64,000 bases of DNA from Rubrivivax sp. (lineage in GTDB: Bacteria > Pseudomonadota > Gammaproteobacteria > Burkholderiales > Burkholderiaceae_C), in the NCBI GenBank assembly GCA_027490215.1, contig JAIXYO010000007.1, positions 62,001 through 126,000 on the forward strand. Reading direction: 5' to 3'. Every line of letters begins with the position of its first letter. Within the stretch, counting starts at the first letter, position 1. Shown in pieces: positions 1 to 9,102 of this stretch. The notes below the pieces were generated by a model. It had not been told where the DNA came from and did not search any database. It worked only from the letters and a program-made list of their open reading frames with translations. Made by a program: the position numbers and the translations under genes.

Positions 1-1
1 G

Positions 2-1261
2 GCGGCCAGTGGCCAGATCGACCCGCAACGCCTGGGTCAGACCGAGTACGCCGGCGAGTTGTCGCTGGCCGGTGATTTGCGGCCAGTACGCGGCGCGATC
101 GCGATGGCATTGGCACTGCGGCGTGGCGGCTCGTTGCGCGCGCTGGTACTGCCACAGGCAAGCGCGCAGGAGGCATCGTTGGTTCCGGGCTTGTGCGTGC
201 ACAGCGCCGGGCACCTGCTCGATGTGGTGCGCTCGCTGCTGCCTCGGGAGGCCGAGGGCGCCGTCGCCCTACCGCTGGCTTGCGCACCGCACGTCACACC
301 AACGCAGTCGACACAGCGCACGATCGATCTGCGTGATGTGAAAGGACAGTCGGCCGCCAAACGTGCGCTCGAGGTGGCGGCTGCCGGTGGACACAGTGTG
401 CTGATGAGCGGGCCGCCAGGCACTGGCAAATCGATGCTGGCGCAGTGCTTCGCCGGCCTCCTGCCCAGCCTGTCCGAGACACAGGCGCTGGAATCGGCCG
501 CGGTGATCAGCTTGAACGGCCGCCCATTCGACGCCACGCAGTGGGCAAGGCGGCCCTACCGCAGCCCGCACCACACAGCGTCCTCGGTGGCACTGGTCGG
601 GGGCGGCTCTCCGCCCCGGCCGGGTGAGATTTCCCTGGCGCACGAGGGCGTGCTGTTCCTCGATGAGCTGCCCGAATTCCCTCGGATGGCGCTGGAAGCG
701 CTGCGCGAGCCGCTTGAAACAGGCCGCATCGTGATCTCCCGCGCAGCCCGCCAAGCCGAGTTCCCGGCGCGCTTCCAGTTGCTGGCCGCGATGAATCCGT
801 GTCCTTGCGGACATCACGGAAGCACCTTGAAGCCCTGTTGCTGCTCGCCCGACACAGTCGGGCGGTACCAGGCTCGCATCAGCGGCCCGCTGCTCGACCG
901 CATCGACTTGCAGGTAGAGGTGCCCGCCATGGCCGCAGAAGCCTTGATGCAGTCGCCCGACGGCGAACCCTCAGCGGTGGTTGCCGCGCGGGTGGCTACC
1001 GCACAACGCCTTCAGCAAGAGCGCCAAGGCTGTTTGAACGCAGCGCTGTGTGGCGATGCTCTGGAAGAGCACTGCGCGCTGGACGAGGCTGCCTCGCGGT
1101 TTCTGGCGACGGCGGCGTCACGTCTTGCGTGGTCGGCGCGCAGCCACCACCGGGTGCTGCGCATGGCCCGCACGATCGCCGATCTGGCGGCGAGTTCGTC
1201 CATCCGCAGCGAGCACCTGGCCGAAGCGATTCAATATCGGCGGGTGCTGGCCGCACGCTGA
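2..1261 (+). CDS. comM: ComM/YifB-family Mg-chelatase-like AAA+ ATPase, 5' end outside window
   Basis: The reading frame is open from base 2, so the gene begins upstream of the window and only the last ~419 codons are visible. The visible part runs from the end of the N-terminal Lon-protease-like ChlI domain (residues resembling ELSLAGDLRPVRG) into an AAA+ core with Walker A GPPGTGKS near 412-440 and Walker B-like LFLDELPEF near 655-680, followed by a Cys-rich CPCGHHG segment and the C-terminal Mg-chelatase domain. In known members this is a hexameric helicase that promotes branch migration during natural transformation. The gene converges on metH with about 40 bases between stops. The family call is firm; the role in transformation is from family knowledge. 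Confidence 0.9.
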   Translation, partial: AASGQIDPQRLGQTEYAGELSLAGDLRPVRGAIAMALALRRGGSLRALVLPQASAQEASLVPGLCVHSAGHLLDVVRSLLPREAEGAVALPLACAPHVTPTQSTQRTIDLRDVKGQSAAKRALEVAAAGGHSVLMSGPPGTGKSMLAQCFAGLLPSLSETQALESAAVISLNGRPFDATQWARRPYRSPHHTASSVALVGGGSPPRPGEISLAHEGVLFLDELPEFPRMALEALREPLETGRIVISRAARQAEFPARFQLLAAMNPCPCGHHGSTLKPCCCSPDTVGRYQARISGPLLDRIDLQVEVPAMAAEALMQSPDGEPSAVVAARVATAQRLQQERQGCLNAALCGDALEEHCALDEAASRFLATAASRLAWSARSHHRVLRMARTIADLAASSSIRSEHLAEAIQYRRVLAAR

Positions 1262-1301
1262 GCGGCCCGCTGCTTTCTCGCGGTGCGCAGGCTGCCGCTC
1301 G

Positions 1302-4082
1302 TCACATCAACGCCGCCAGCGATCGGCGAACCTGCGCTGCATCCTGGCCGGTACGCCGCGCCCAGTCCTCGATCTGGTCGTCACCGATCTTGCCGACGTT
1401 GAAGTAAGCCGCCTCAGGGTGCGCGATGTAGAAGCCACTGACGCTCGCAGCCGGGTTCATCGCCCAGCTTTCAGTCAAGGTGATGCCGATGTCGGCTCCC
1501 TGGAGCGACTCGAACATCGCGGCCTTCACGGTGTGATCCGGGCAGGCGGGGTAGCCGGGCGCGGGACGAATGCCACGGTACTTCTCGGCGATGAGGTCGG
1601 TGGCGCTGAGGCCTTCGTCGGCCGTGTACCCCCAGAACTCCGTGCGGACGCGCTGGTGCATCCTTTCGGCAAAGGCTTCGGCCAGCCGGTCGGCCAACGC
1701 CTTCAACATGATGGCGCTGTAGTCGTCGTGGTCATCGAGGAACTGCTTTTCCTTCTTCTCGGTGCCGATGCCGGAGGTGACCGCAAACAACCCGATGTGG
1801 TCGGCGATCCCGGAGCCTTTCGGTGCGATGTAGTCGGCCAGACAGCGATTCGGCCGCATCACGCCATCGACCACCGGCCGCACCGTCTGCATCCGCAAGC
1901 CACGCCAGGTGAAAAGAACTTCGCTGCGCGTGTCGTCGGTATAGATCTCGATGTCGTCGTCACCCACCGTGTTGGCGGGGTAGAGCCCGATCACGCCGTT
2001 GGCGGTGAGCCAGCGGCCGTCGATCAGGCGCTTGAGCAGGCGCTGGCCGTCACTCAACACCCGGCGCGCCGATTCGCCGACGATGTCGTCGGTCAGGATC
2101 GCCGGGTAGGCGCCGGCCAGATCCCAGGTCTGGAAGAACGGCGCCCAGTCGATGTAGTTGGCCAGTTCAGCGAGGTCGTAATTGCGGAACACGCGGCGGC
2201 CGGTGAATTTCGGCTTCGGCGCGGCGTAGTTGGTCCAATCGATCGGCGTCTTGTTGGCACGCGCCTCTGCCAGCGTCACCAGCGGCGTCGCCTTCTTGTT
2301 GGCGTGCTGCTCGCGCACCTTGTCGTAATCGGATTTCAGCTCGGCGATGTAGGCCGCAGCCTTGTCGTCGCTGAGCAGATCACTGCAGACGCTGACGCTG
2401 CGGCTGGCGTCAGGCACGTAGACCACCGGGCCCTCGTAGTGGGGCGAGATCTTCACGGCGGTGTGCACACGTGAACAGGTGGCGCCTCCGATCAGCAGCG
2501 GGATCTTCCTGATGCGGAAGTAGTCGTCGCGCTGCATCTCGCCGGCGACATACTGCATCTCTTCCAGGCTCGGCGTGATCAGCCCTGAGAGGCCGATGAT
2601 GTCAGCGCCTTCGATCTTGGCGCGCGCCAGGATCTCGTGGCACGGCACCATCACGCCCATGTTCACGACTTCGAAGTTGTTGCACTGCAGGACGACGGTG
2701 ACGATGTTCTTGCCGATGTCATGCACGTCGCCCTTGACGGTGGCGATGATGATCTTGCCCTTGGCTTTCGCCTCGCCGCCCGCCTCGACCATCGCCAGCT
2801 TCTCGGCCTCGATGTAGGGCAGCAGGTGCGCCACCGCCTGCTTCATCACGCGGGCGCTCTTGACCACCTGAGGCAGGAACATCTTGCCCTGGCCGAACAG
2901 GTCGCCGACCACGTTCATGCCCGCCATCAGCGGGCCTTCGATCACATGCAACGGCCGCCCGCCGTCGGCGAGGATGCGCTGGTAGACCTCCTCGGTGTCC
3001 TCGGCGATGAAGTCGTTGATGCCATGTACCAAAGCGTGACTCAGGCGCTCGTCGACCGGCTTGGCGCGCCAGGCGAACTTGGCGGAATCGTCCTTCGCCG
3101 CGCCCTTTGCCGACTCGGCCACTTCGATCAGTCGCTCGCCCGGGGTCAGCTGCGGTTCGCCGGGTTGATAAACCGGCGTCCGGTTCAGAACCACATCTTC
3201 GACCCGCTCACGCAACACCGGCTCCAGATCGTCGTAAACGCCGACCATGCCTGCATTGACGATGCCCATGTCCATGCCGGCCTGGATCGCGTGATACAGG
3301 AACACGGTGTGGATGGCTTCGCGCACCGGCTCGTTGCCGCGGAAACTGAAGCTGACGTTGCTGACACCTCCGCTGACCTTGGCACCCGGCAGATGCTGTT
3401 TGATCCAGCGCGTGGCGTTGATGAAGTCAACCGCGTAGTTGTCGTGTTCCTCGATGCCGGTCGCAATCGCGAAGATATTCGGGTCGAAGATGATGTCTTC
3501 GGGTGGGAAACCGACCTCGTCGACGAGGACTCGATACGCCCGCTCGCAAATCTGGATCTTGCGCTCGTAGGTGTCGGCCTGGCCCTTTTCGTCGAACGCC
3601 ATCACCACCGCCGCCGCACCGTAACGCCGCACCAGCATCGCCTGGTGCTTGAACTGCTCGATGCCCTCTTTCAGCGAGATCGAGTTGACGATGCCCTTGC
3701 CCTGGATGCACTTCAGGCCGGCTTCGATCACGCTCCACTTCGAGCTGTCGATCATGATCGGCACGCGGGAGATCTCGGGCTCACTCGCAATCAGATTCAG
3801 GAAGCGCACCATCGCCGCCTGACTGTCGAGCATGGCCTCGTCCATGTTGATGTCGATGATCTGCGCGCCGTTCTCGACCTGCTGCCGTGCGACAGCGAGC
3901 GCCTGTTCGAACTCGCCGTTCAGGATCATCCGGGCGAAGGCCTTCGAGCCGGTCACATTGGTGCGCTCGCCAATATTGACGAACAGTGAACCTTCGCCGA
4001 TCAGCACCGGTTCAAGACCGGAGAGCTTCATCGGGGAAACAGGCGCCGCACTGGCACCGCTGGATAAAGAGGAATTGGTCAT
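1302..4082 (-). CDS. metH: Methionine synthase, split form lacking the homocysteine-binding domain
   Basis: About 926 residues, against ~1,200 for the one-piece cobalamin-dependent enzyme. It begins directly with the pterin-binding (methyltetrahydrofolate) domain ([14 protein letters not shown]), followed by the cobalamin-binding cap and Rossmann module with [11 protein letters not shown] (the cobalt-ligating His in DxHxxG), and the C-terminal reactivation domain with the AdoMet-site motif [12 protein letters not shown]. The N-terminal homocysteine/zinc domain is absent and is not encoded next door. I chose the ATG at 4082 over a GTG at 4115 because homologues have only a short leader before KLSGLEP; no clear ribosome binding site decides it. 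An SAH riboswitch lies directly upstream. The split architecture is known from Burkholderiales. Confidence 0.93.
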   Translation of the reverse strand: MTNSSLSSGASAAPVSPMKLSGLEPVLIGEGSLFVNIGERTNVTGSKAFARMILNGEFEQALAVARQQVENGAQIIDINMDEAMLDSQAAMVRFLNLIASEPEISRVPIMIDSSKWSVIEAGLKCIQGKGIVNSISLKEGIEQFKHQAMLVRRYGAAAVVMAFDEKGQADTYERKIQICERAYRVLVDEVGFPPEDIIFDPNIFAIATGIEEHDNYAVDFINATRWIKQHLPGAKVSGGVSNVSFSFRGNEPVREAIHTVFLYHAIQAGMDMGIVNAGMVGVYDDLEPVLRERVEDVVLNRTPVYQPGEPQLTPGERLIEVAESAKGAAKDDSAKFAWRAKPVDERLSHALVHGINDFIAEDTEEVYQRILADGGRPLHVIEGPLMAGMNVVGDLFGQGKMFLPQVVKSARVMKQAVAHLLPYIEAEKLAMVEAGGEAKAKGKIIIATVKGDVHDIGKNIVTVVLQCNNFEVVNMGVMVPCHEILARAKIEGADIIGLSGLITPSLEEMQYVAGEMQRDDYFRIRKIPLLIGGATCSRVHTAVKISPHYEGPVVYVPDASRSVSVCSDLLSDDKAAAYIAELKSDYDKVREQHANKKATPLVTLAEARANKTPIDWTNYAAPKPKFTGRRVFRNYDLAELANYIDWAPFFQTWDLAGAYPAILTDDIVGESARRVLSDGQRLLKRLIDGRWLTANGVIGLYPANTVGDDDIEIYTDDTRSEVLFTWRGLRMQTVRPVVDGVMRPNRCLADYIAPKGSGIADHIGLFAVTSGIGTEKKEKQFLDDHDDYSAIMLKALADRLAEAFAERMHQRVRTEFWGYTADEGLSATDLIAEKYRGIRPAPGYPACPDHTVKAAMFESLQGADIGITLTESWAMNPAASVSGFYIAHPEAAYFNVGKIGDDQIEDWARRTGQDAAQVRRSLAALM

Positions 4083-4153
4083 GGAGGCATCACTTGCTGG
4101 CCGCTCAATCACCACGGCCCGTGGGTCGGGTGAGCGCGGTTGACAACTGCCCT

Positions 4154-4213
4154 GTCCAAGCCTGGAAGCCGATACGCCGGGTGGCGGCGAGGCTCTCGCA
4201 GCGCTCCTTGGAC
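4154..4213 (-). promoter_or_regulatory. SAH (S-adenosylhomocysteine) riboswitch upstream of metH
   Basis: Read on the minus strand, the segment starts GTCCAAGGAGCGCTGCGA and ends CCAGGCTTGGAC. The outer GTCCAAG/CTTGGAC arms form a perfect 7-bp P1 stem. The internal AGGAGCGCTGC and CCAGGCT stretches match the conserved core of the SAH riboswitch as I remember it. A GC-rich inner hairpin (CGCCGCCACCCGGCG region) lies between. The class turns on SAH-recycling genes such as ahcY, metH and metF when SAH is high. It sits ~70 bases before the metH start, with no gene between, so metH is the evident target. Confidence 0.85.
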
Positions 4214-4321
4214 GATGTTGATTCTAGGCGGCCAGGGCGCCGCTGGACAGACTCGGACCCTTGCCGAATCCACTACGGCGGCCAATGACGCATGCGCGAC
4301 GCCGGACGGTTGGCACCAAGG

Positions 4322-4353
4322 AAAAAGGCCGACGCGTTGGCGTCGGCCTTTTC
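4322..4353 (-). terminator. Rho-independent terminator after the SWIB gene
   Basis: A 13-bp perfect stem (4323-4335 paired with 4340-4352) with a GTTG loop is flanked by A/T runs on both sides. On the minus strand it ends in a run of T, directly 3' of the SWIB-domain gene, and separates it from the riboswitch-metH unit. The flanking T-run on the plus strand could make it bidirectional. Confidence 0.85.
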
Positions 4354-4397
4354 GTTTCAACAGTGCTCGCTCCGGCTTCACGCCATCGCTGGCCTGA

Positions 4398-4763
4398 TCA
4401 CTTCAGGTGCGCGCTGACCAACTTGGTCATCTCGAACATCGATACCTGAGGCTTCTTGAAGATTTCCTTCAACTTTGCATCGGCGTTGATGTTGGTCTTC
4501 TTGGTCGCGTCTTGCAGCTTGTGGGCCTTGATGTACTCCCACAGCTTCTTCGTCACCTCGGTGCGCGGCATCGGCGTGGAGCCGATGATGGCGGCCAGTT
4601 GCGGGCTTGGCGTCACCGCCTTCATGAACGCCGCGTTAGGTGACCGCTTCGCGGCCGGCGCGGCGGCCTTCTTGGCCACGGGCTTGGCCACCGCCTTCTT
4701 CACGGCTGCGGCTTTCTTTGCGGGTGCCGCTTTCTTGGCCGGAGCCTTCTTCGCAGTTGCCAT
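4398..4763 (-). CDS. SWIB/MDM2-domain protein with lysine/alanine-rich histone-like tail
   Basis: 121 residues. Residues 1-40 are a low-complexity basic tail of AKKA/APAKK repeats like eukaryotic histone H1 tails; residues ~42-121 form a SWIB domain (MPRTEVTKKLWEYIK, then KTNINADAKL and the C-terminal MTKLVSAHLK). The start at 4763 is set by a GGAGAG ribosome binding site 7 bases upstream; the ORF extends 24 codons further without support. Such proteins are common in betaproteobacteria and chlamydiae and are thought to bind DNA or act on chromosome structure, but their function is not established. It is followed by its own terminator and is probably monocistronic. Confidence 0.88.
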   Translation of the reverse strand: MATAKKAPAKKAAPAKKAAAVKKAVAKPVAKKAAAPAAKRSPNAAFMKAVTPSPQLAAIIGSTPMPRTEVTKKLWEYIKAHKLQDATKKTNINADAKLKEIFKKPQVSMFEMTKLVSAHLK

Positions 4764-4943
4764 TTCTGTTCTCTCCATCAAATAAGGGGTTGATGTGCCG
4801 GGCTGGCGGAGAGCCGCATGAGCTCTCGTCGTCACAGCTGTCGTGCGCTGCCGATCGTACTGCTTGCCCTGGGCATTGAGAAGCCAGTTTCATAGGAGAA
4901 ACACGCATTCTTGAGCCCAGGACAGCAGATTGTCGTGTCTGCG

Positions 4944-5930
4944 TCACGCAGCGGCGTCGCTTCCGCCGCTGTCGCCTATCCGCGGTGCAGTGCGCACGCT
5001 CCACACCATCGTGATCGCGAGCACGCCCACGACGACACCGAGCGACACCAGCACCGGGATCTTGTAGATGTCGATCAACAGCATCTTGGCGCCAATGAAG
5101 ACAAGGATCACAGCGAGGCCGTAGCTCAGCAGGTGGAACTTCGCGGCCACCGCGGCGAGCAAGAAGAACATCGCACGCAGGCCGAGGATCGCGAAGATGT
5201 TCGAGGTGAGCACGATGAACGGATCGTCGGTGATCGCGAAGATGGCCGGGATCGAATCGACCGCGAAGATCACGTCCGTGATGCCCACCAGCGCGACCAC
5301 CATCAGCAACGGCGTGGCGATGCGCTTGCCGTTCTCGATCGTCCAGAACTTCTCGCCGTCGAAGTTCTTCGACACCGGCATGATCTTGCGCAGCAGCTTG
5401 AGTGCGGGGTTGCTCTCGAGCTCGGGCTCCTTGCCCGCCGCCCACCACATCTTGATGCCGGTGAGCAGCAGGAAGGCACCGAACAAATACAGCACCCAGT
5501 GGAACTGCGCGATCAGCCAGCTGCCCACCAGGATCATCACCGTGCGCAGCACGATGGCGCCGATGATGCCGATCATCAGCACCCGCTTCTGGTAGGCCGG
5601 CGGCACCGCGAAGAAGGTGAAGATCATCAGGAAGACGAAGATGTTGTCCACCGCCAGCGACTTCTCGATGAGATAGCCGGTGAGGAACTCGACCGCGCGG
5701 GTGTCGGCTGTGGCGGCCACCGCGGGGTTGGCATCGGTCTTCAGCGCCCACCAGAACAGCGCATTGAAGGCCAGGCTGAGAACCACCCAGATGATCGACC
5801 AACGTATCGCCTCGGGCACGGTCACTTCGTGGGCGCCCTGCTTCCTCAGCACGACAAAATCGATGAAAAGTGCCACCAGGACCGACAGCACGAAGAATCC
5901 CCAAAGCCATGCGGGTGCGACAGAACTCAT
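4944..5930 (-). CDS. TerC-family integral membrane protein (Alx-like), probable Mn2+/metal exporter
   Basis: 328 residues with about nine hydrophobic segments. It carries the two TerC-type acidic signatures, SLAVDNIFVF in the first half and DVIFAVDSIPA in the second. The start at 5930 is preceded by GGGAG. The longer frame upstream runs through the riboswitch and is not coding. TerC/Alx members have been linked to Mn2+ export and metal loading of secreted enzymes; tellurite resistance is the historical name only. The yybP-ykoY element in its leader supports manganese-dependent expression. A second, different TerC protein lies at 27050-27760. Confidence 0.9.
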   Translation of the reverse strand: MSSVAPAWLWGFFVLSVLVALFIDFVVLRKQGAHEVTVPEAIRWSIIWVVLSLAFNALFWWALKTDANPAVAATADTRAVEFLTGYLIEKSLAVDNIFVFLMIFTFFAVPPAYQKRVLMIGIIGAIVLRTVMILVGSWLIAQFHWVLYLFGAFLLLTGIKMWWAAGKEPELESNPALKLLRKIMPVSKNFDGEKFWTIENGKRIATPLLMVVALVGITDVIFAVDSIPAIFAITDDPFIVLTSNIFAILGLRAMFFLLAAVAAKFHLLSYGLAVILVFIGAKMLLIDIYKIPVLVSLGVVVGVLAITMVWSVRTAPRIGDSGGSDAAA

Positions 5931-5984
5931 GAAAACTCCCGGACAAGTTGATTGGACTGACCCGGCCGGAGGTGGCGCACTGAT

Positions 5985-6175
5985 GGATGCAAGGGAGAGC
6001 ACCACAGCGTTCGCACGAACGACCGAGATGCCAAAGAGTCTTGCGGGTGAGGACCGGCCACGTGGTGGTGGATCTGACTGCGGGCCCGAGCCGACGGTGT
6101 TGCCACCATCGGCCGTATTGACGGACTGCCGCGACGGCTTTGAGCCGCTCGCTACTCCCCCTTCAGCAAACCCAT
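5985..6175 (-). promoter_or_regulatory. yybP-ykoY (Mn2+-sensing) riboswitch upstream of the TerC gene
   Basis: The 318-base gap between the TerC gene and the divergent small membrane gene holds a structured leader on the minus strand. The signature GGGGGAGTAGC lies at 6161-6151, then a hairpin (GCGGC..GCCGC type), then GTCCGTCAATACGGCCG, which resembles the conserved GTCAAnATnCGG segment of yybP-ykoY aptamers. A GGCATCTCGG..GCGAACG part closes the region. This class binds Mn2+ and typically sits before mntP, alx or terC-like genes. The motif match is by eye and the boundaries are approximate. Confidence 0.78.
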
Positions 6176-6248
6176 TATGGCGTGACTCGCGCTGCCTTTC
6201 GGGCGGCAGGCACCGTTTTCTGTCCCGCCAGCGCGTTATTCTTGCCGC

Positions 6249-6602
6249 ATGAAGATCATTGTCCGATGGCTGTTGCTGGCGGCTGCCTTGCTGCTGGTGG
6301 CTTACCTTTACCCTGGGGTGACCGTCAGCAGCTTCGGCTCTGCCATGGTCGCAGCGTTCGTGCTGGGCTTGTTCAACACCCTGCTCAGACCGATTCTGGT
6401 GCTGCTGACCCTGCCGGTCACGCTGATCACGCTGGGCCTGTTCCTGTTCGTGATCAACGCGCTGATGTTCTATTTCGCGGCCAACGTGCTGTCGGGGCTG
6501 AGCGTCACAGGCTTCACCGCCGCGCTGATCGGCTCGCTGATCTATAGCCTTTGCGGCATGGTGATCGACGTGGCAATGGAGCGGATCTTCCCGCCGAAGT
6601 GA
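6249..6602 (+). CDS. Small four-helix membrane protein, phage holin family 4 superfamily (DUF360)
   Basis: 117 residues, almost entirely hydrophobic, with four predicted transmembrane stretches (about residues 5-25, 30-50, 54-80 and 85-108). The conserved NTLLRPILVLLTLPVTLITLG-type segment is typical of PF04020. Despite the name, most members are chromosomal membrane proteins of unknown function rather than lysis proteins; there are no phage genes nearby. It is divergent from the TerC gene and convergent with the metalloprotease gene, so it is probably transcribed alone. Confidence 0.85.
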   Translation: MKIIVRWLLLAAALLLVAYLYPGVTVSSFGSAMVAAFVLGLFNTLLRPILVLLTLPVTLITLGLFLFVINALMFYFAANVLSGLSVTGFTAALIGSLIYSLCGMVIDVAMERIFPPK

Positions 6603-6636
6603 CGGGGGCGCTGGCGCGGTGTGCAACCACGCGGGC

Positions 6637-8346
6637 TCATTGGTAGCCGAGTTGCTCGGTCAGCAATTGCTTGCGCTGCGCTTCGATCACGCGCAAGCGC
6701 GAATCGATGACTGACGATTCAACAAAATCGGCCATGGTCTGGTTGCTGCGGGCCAGGTTCTGCCCGGCCCGCAGGCGGTCGATGGCGCCACGCAGGTCGC
6801 CCATCGCATAGTGCGACTCCGCCTCGGCGCGCAGCGACCGCAGACCCCAGCCGAACTGCGCCGAGACCCGGCCCAGCATGGCCCACGCCTCTGGATCGGA
6901 CGGGTAGCGCGCCACCCAGGTCTGCAGTTGTTCAGAGACCTGCCGCAATGCTTCATCATCCTTGCGGGTGTTCAGCGCGAGCGCGATCTTCGCTGCGAAC
7001 AGCATGACCGGGCGCGAGGTGGGCGTGGAGTCGGCAACCACCGGAGCCGTCGCAGGCTTGGTCAGGCGGGCCAGAGTGGCCTGGGCCCGCAGCGCATCAC
7101 CTCGCTCCAACTGCGATTGCGTCGCGAGCAGCAGCACCGCCCGGACGGCACGGCGATCTGGCGGCAGGGCCACATCGGCAGGCACTGCCGCCCCCGGCGC
7201 GGCAGCACCCAGGGCCAGGTTCAGGGCCTTCTTGATCGACGCATCAGCGCGCGACCAATCGCGCAGCAAGCTGGAGGCCAGCGCCGCCGAGTACGCATCG
7301 GCGAACTGTTCGGTGCGCGTGGCTTCGGCTGCCGGGTTCGCGGTATCGAGGCGTTGCCAGCGCTGCAGCGCATCGGCACGCGAATCCATCAATACGCGGG
7401 CACGAGCCAGCGCAGCAGTGTGTTCGAGTGGGGTCGCGACCGACCCGCTCACCAACACCATCGCGGGTTGTGTCGCGGCGCTGCCCGCTTCACCGGCTTC
7501 CAGTCGTGCTCGCGCCTCACCGATGCGCGCGGTGGTCAGCGGGTGGCTGCGCAGATACGGGAAGTTGCCGCTGTCATTCAGACGCGAGGACTTCTGGAGC
7601 CGCTCGAACATCGAGGCCATGCCGGCCGGATCGAAGCCAGCGCTGGCCATCACCGACGCCCCGATGCGATCGGCCTCGCGCTCCATCTCGCGCGAGAAGT
7701 TCAACTGGCCCTGAATGCCGACGGCCTGCCCGCTGGTGATCAGCGCGCCTGCGGCATCGCCGCCGCCGGATTGGGTGGCAGCGATCACGCCGAGGATGGT
7801 TGCCGCGACGCTGATCAGCGACTGCTGCCGGCTGTTGGCAAAACCGCGGGCGATGTGGCGCTGATTGATGTGCGTCATTTCATGCGCGAGCACCGACGCC
7901 AACTCGTCACGGGTCTGCGTGATCGCCATCAGGCCCAGGTGCACACCCATGTAGCCACCCGGCAGTGCAAAGGCATTGACGCTCGGGTCGCGCACCAGAA
8001 ACGGCTGGTACGGGAAGCGCTCGCTCAGGTCCTCGCCGAGATCGCCACGCACCTTGGCCGCGGCCAGCAGGGGTTGCCAGAGCGACTGCAGGTACTCCAG
8101 CAGGATCGGGTCGTCGAGATAGTCCGGGTCGCGCCGGATGTCGCGCATGATCGCGTCGCCCAGATGCCGCTCGGTGGCGAGGCTGAAATCCGCCGCAGCG
8201 CTATCGCCGAGCGAAGGCAGGTTGTTCTGTGCCCGTGCGATGGGCAACAACGCGGTAGCCGTCAATGACACGCCCACGACCCCGAGCCGGACAGCACGCA
8301 CGATGGCACGCGCAATGCAGGATGAACGGGACAAGGTGCAGATCAA
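6637..8346 (-). CDS. bepA: BepA-like periplasmic M48 metalloprotease with TPR domain
   Basis: About 569 residues. A signal peptide ends near ALLPIARA|QN, followed by an M48 protease domain with the zinc motif HEMTH (near residues 155-159) and a long C-terminal tetratricopeptide region. This matches BepA/YfgC, which monitors LptD and BAM assembly in the outer membrane and degrades stalled intermediates. The start is uncertain: the frame is open to 8451, a TTG at 8346 has a weak GAAAG site, and a GTG at 8301 would give a compact 25-residue signal peptide. It is divergent from moaC. Gene symbol by family resemblance. Confidence 0.85.
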   Translation of the reverse strand: MICTLSRSSCIARAIVRAVRLGVVGVSLTATALLPIARAQNNLPSLGDSAAADFSLATERHLGDAIMRDIRRDPDYLDDPILLEYLQSLWQPLLAAAKVRGDLGEDLSERFPYQPFLVRDPSVNAFALPGGYMGVHLGLMAITQTRDELASVLAHEMTHINQRHIARGFANSRQQSLISVAATILGVIAATQSGGGDAAGALITSGQAVGIQGQLNFSREMEREADRIGASVMASAGFDPAGMASMFERLQKSSRLNDSGNFPYLRSHPLTTARIGEARARLEAGEAGSAATQPAMVLVSGSVATPLEHTAALARARVLMDSRADALQRWQRLDTANPAAEATRTEQFADAYSAALASSLLRDWSRADASIKKALNLALGAAAPGAAVPADVALPPDRRAVRAVLLLATQSQLERGDALRAQATLARLTKPATAPVVADSTPTSRPVMLFAAKIALALNTRKDDEALRQVSEQLQTWVARYPSDPEAWAMLGRVSAQFGWGLRSLRAEAESHYAMGDLRGAIDRLRAGQNLARSNQTMADFVESSVIDSRLRVIEAQRKQLLTEQLGYQ

Positions 8347-8475
8347 GAAGACTTTCGCAGCGGTGGTGAGTTCAGAGTGTGTGCCGGCGCAACAGTTCAA
8401 ACCATCGGCCCGACAGCGTGTCGGCACGCCGGATGTCGCACTACGACACATCTTCTTGCCTCGCCTGAGTCGTCA

Positions 8476-8503
8476 TTGAGGCTCAGTTCCTCGTCACTAT
8501 GAT
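8476..8503 (+). promoter_or_regulatory. Probable sigma-70 promoter for moaC
   Basis: TTGAGG (8476-8481) and TATGAT (8498-8503) are separated by 16 bases and lie 33 bases before the moaC ATG, in the gap between divergent genes. Match is by eye. Confidence 0.5.
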
Positions 8504-8535
8504 GCCAGCACGACATTGCTGCATTGTTTCCCACC

Positions 8536-9099
8536 ATGACCCCACCCGCCGAGGCCACTGCTCCCGCTGCGCTGCCAAGCGATCCATCAACCGTGGTCGC
8601 GAATCCAGCGGTCTCGCCGCTGACGCACTTCGATGCCACGGGGCAGGCTCACATGGTGGATGTGTCGGCGAAGGCCGAAACCCACCGCATCGCTCGCGCG
8701 CGAGGCCAGATTCGCATGCTGCCGCCGACGCTGGCGCTGATCGAAGACGGACTGGCGAAGAAAGGCGACGTGCTGGGCGTGGCACGCATCGCAGCCATCC
8801 AGGCGGCCAAGCGCACTGCCGACCTGATCCCCCTGTGCCACCCGCTGCCGATCACACGCGTCGCCATCGACTTCGACATCGACCGCGCTGCCAGCACCAT
8901 TCGCTGCACAGCACAGGTCGAGACACGCGGCCGCACAGGCGTCGAGATGGAAGCGCTGACGGCAGTGCAGATCGGTCTGCTGACCATCTACGACATGTGC
9001 AAGGCCGCCGACCGCGGCATGGTGATGGGCGAGATCCGGGTGCTGGAAAAACATGGTGGCCAGTCGGGCGATTGGTTCAGCACCGAGGCTGACCACTGA
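8536..9099 (+). CDS. moaC: Cyclic pyranopterin monophosphate synthase MoaC
   Basis: 187 residues; the ATG at 8536 is preferred over an in-frame TTG at 8524. After a ~30-residue N-terminal extension the conserved core starts with [11 protein letters not shown]. It contains the active-site stretch [14 protein letters not shown], then [11 protein letters not shown] and [14 protein letters not shown]. MoaC converts the 3',8-cyclo-GTP product of MoaA into cPMP in molybdenum cofactor synthesis. No other moa genes lie in the window. Its stop is only three bases from that of the convergent glycan ligase gene. Confidence 0.97.
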   Translation: MTPPAEATAPAALPSDPSTVVANPAVSPLTHFDATGQAHMVDVSAKAETHRIARARGQIRMLPPTLALIEDGLAKKGDVLGVARIAAIQAAKRTADLIPLCHPLPITRVAIDFDIDRAASTIRCTAQVETRGRTGVEMEALTAVQIGLLTIYDMCKAADRGMVMGEIRVLEKHGGQSGDWFSTEADH

Positions 9100-9102
9100 C
9101 AT

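Noticed and set aside
1050-3989. Two long plus-strand open frames opposite metH
   Set aside because: Antisense shadows of high-GC coding sequence; His/Asp/Arg-rich without domain features.
6249-6602. Prophage holin
   Set aside because: The family name misleads; no phage genes nearby and the family is widespread on chromosomes.
5931-6626. Open frame upstream of the TerC start
   Set aside because: Runs through the riboswitch and into the opposite-strand membrane gene; low-complexity sequence and a good ribosome site at 5930.
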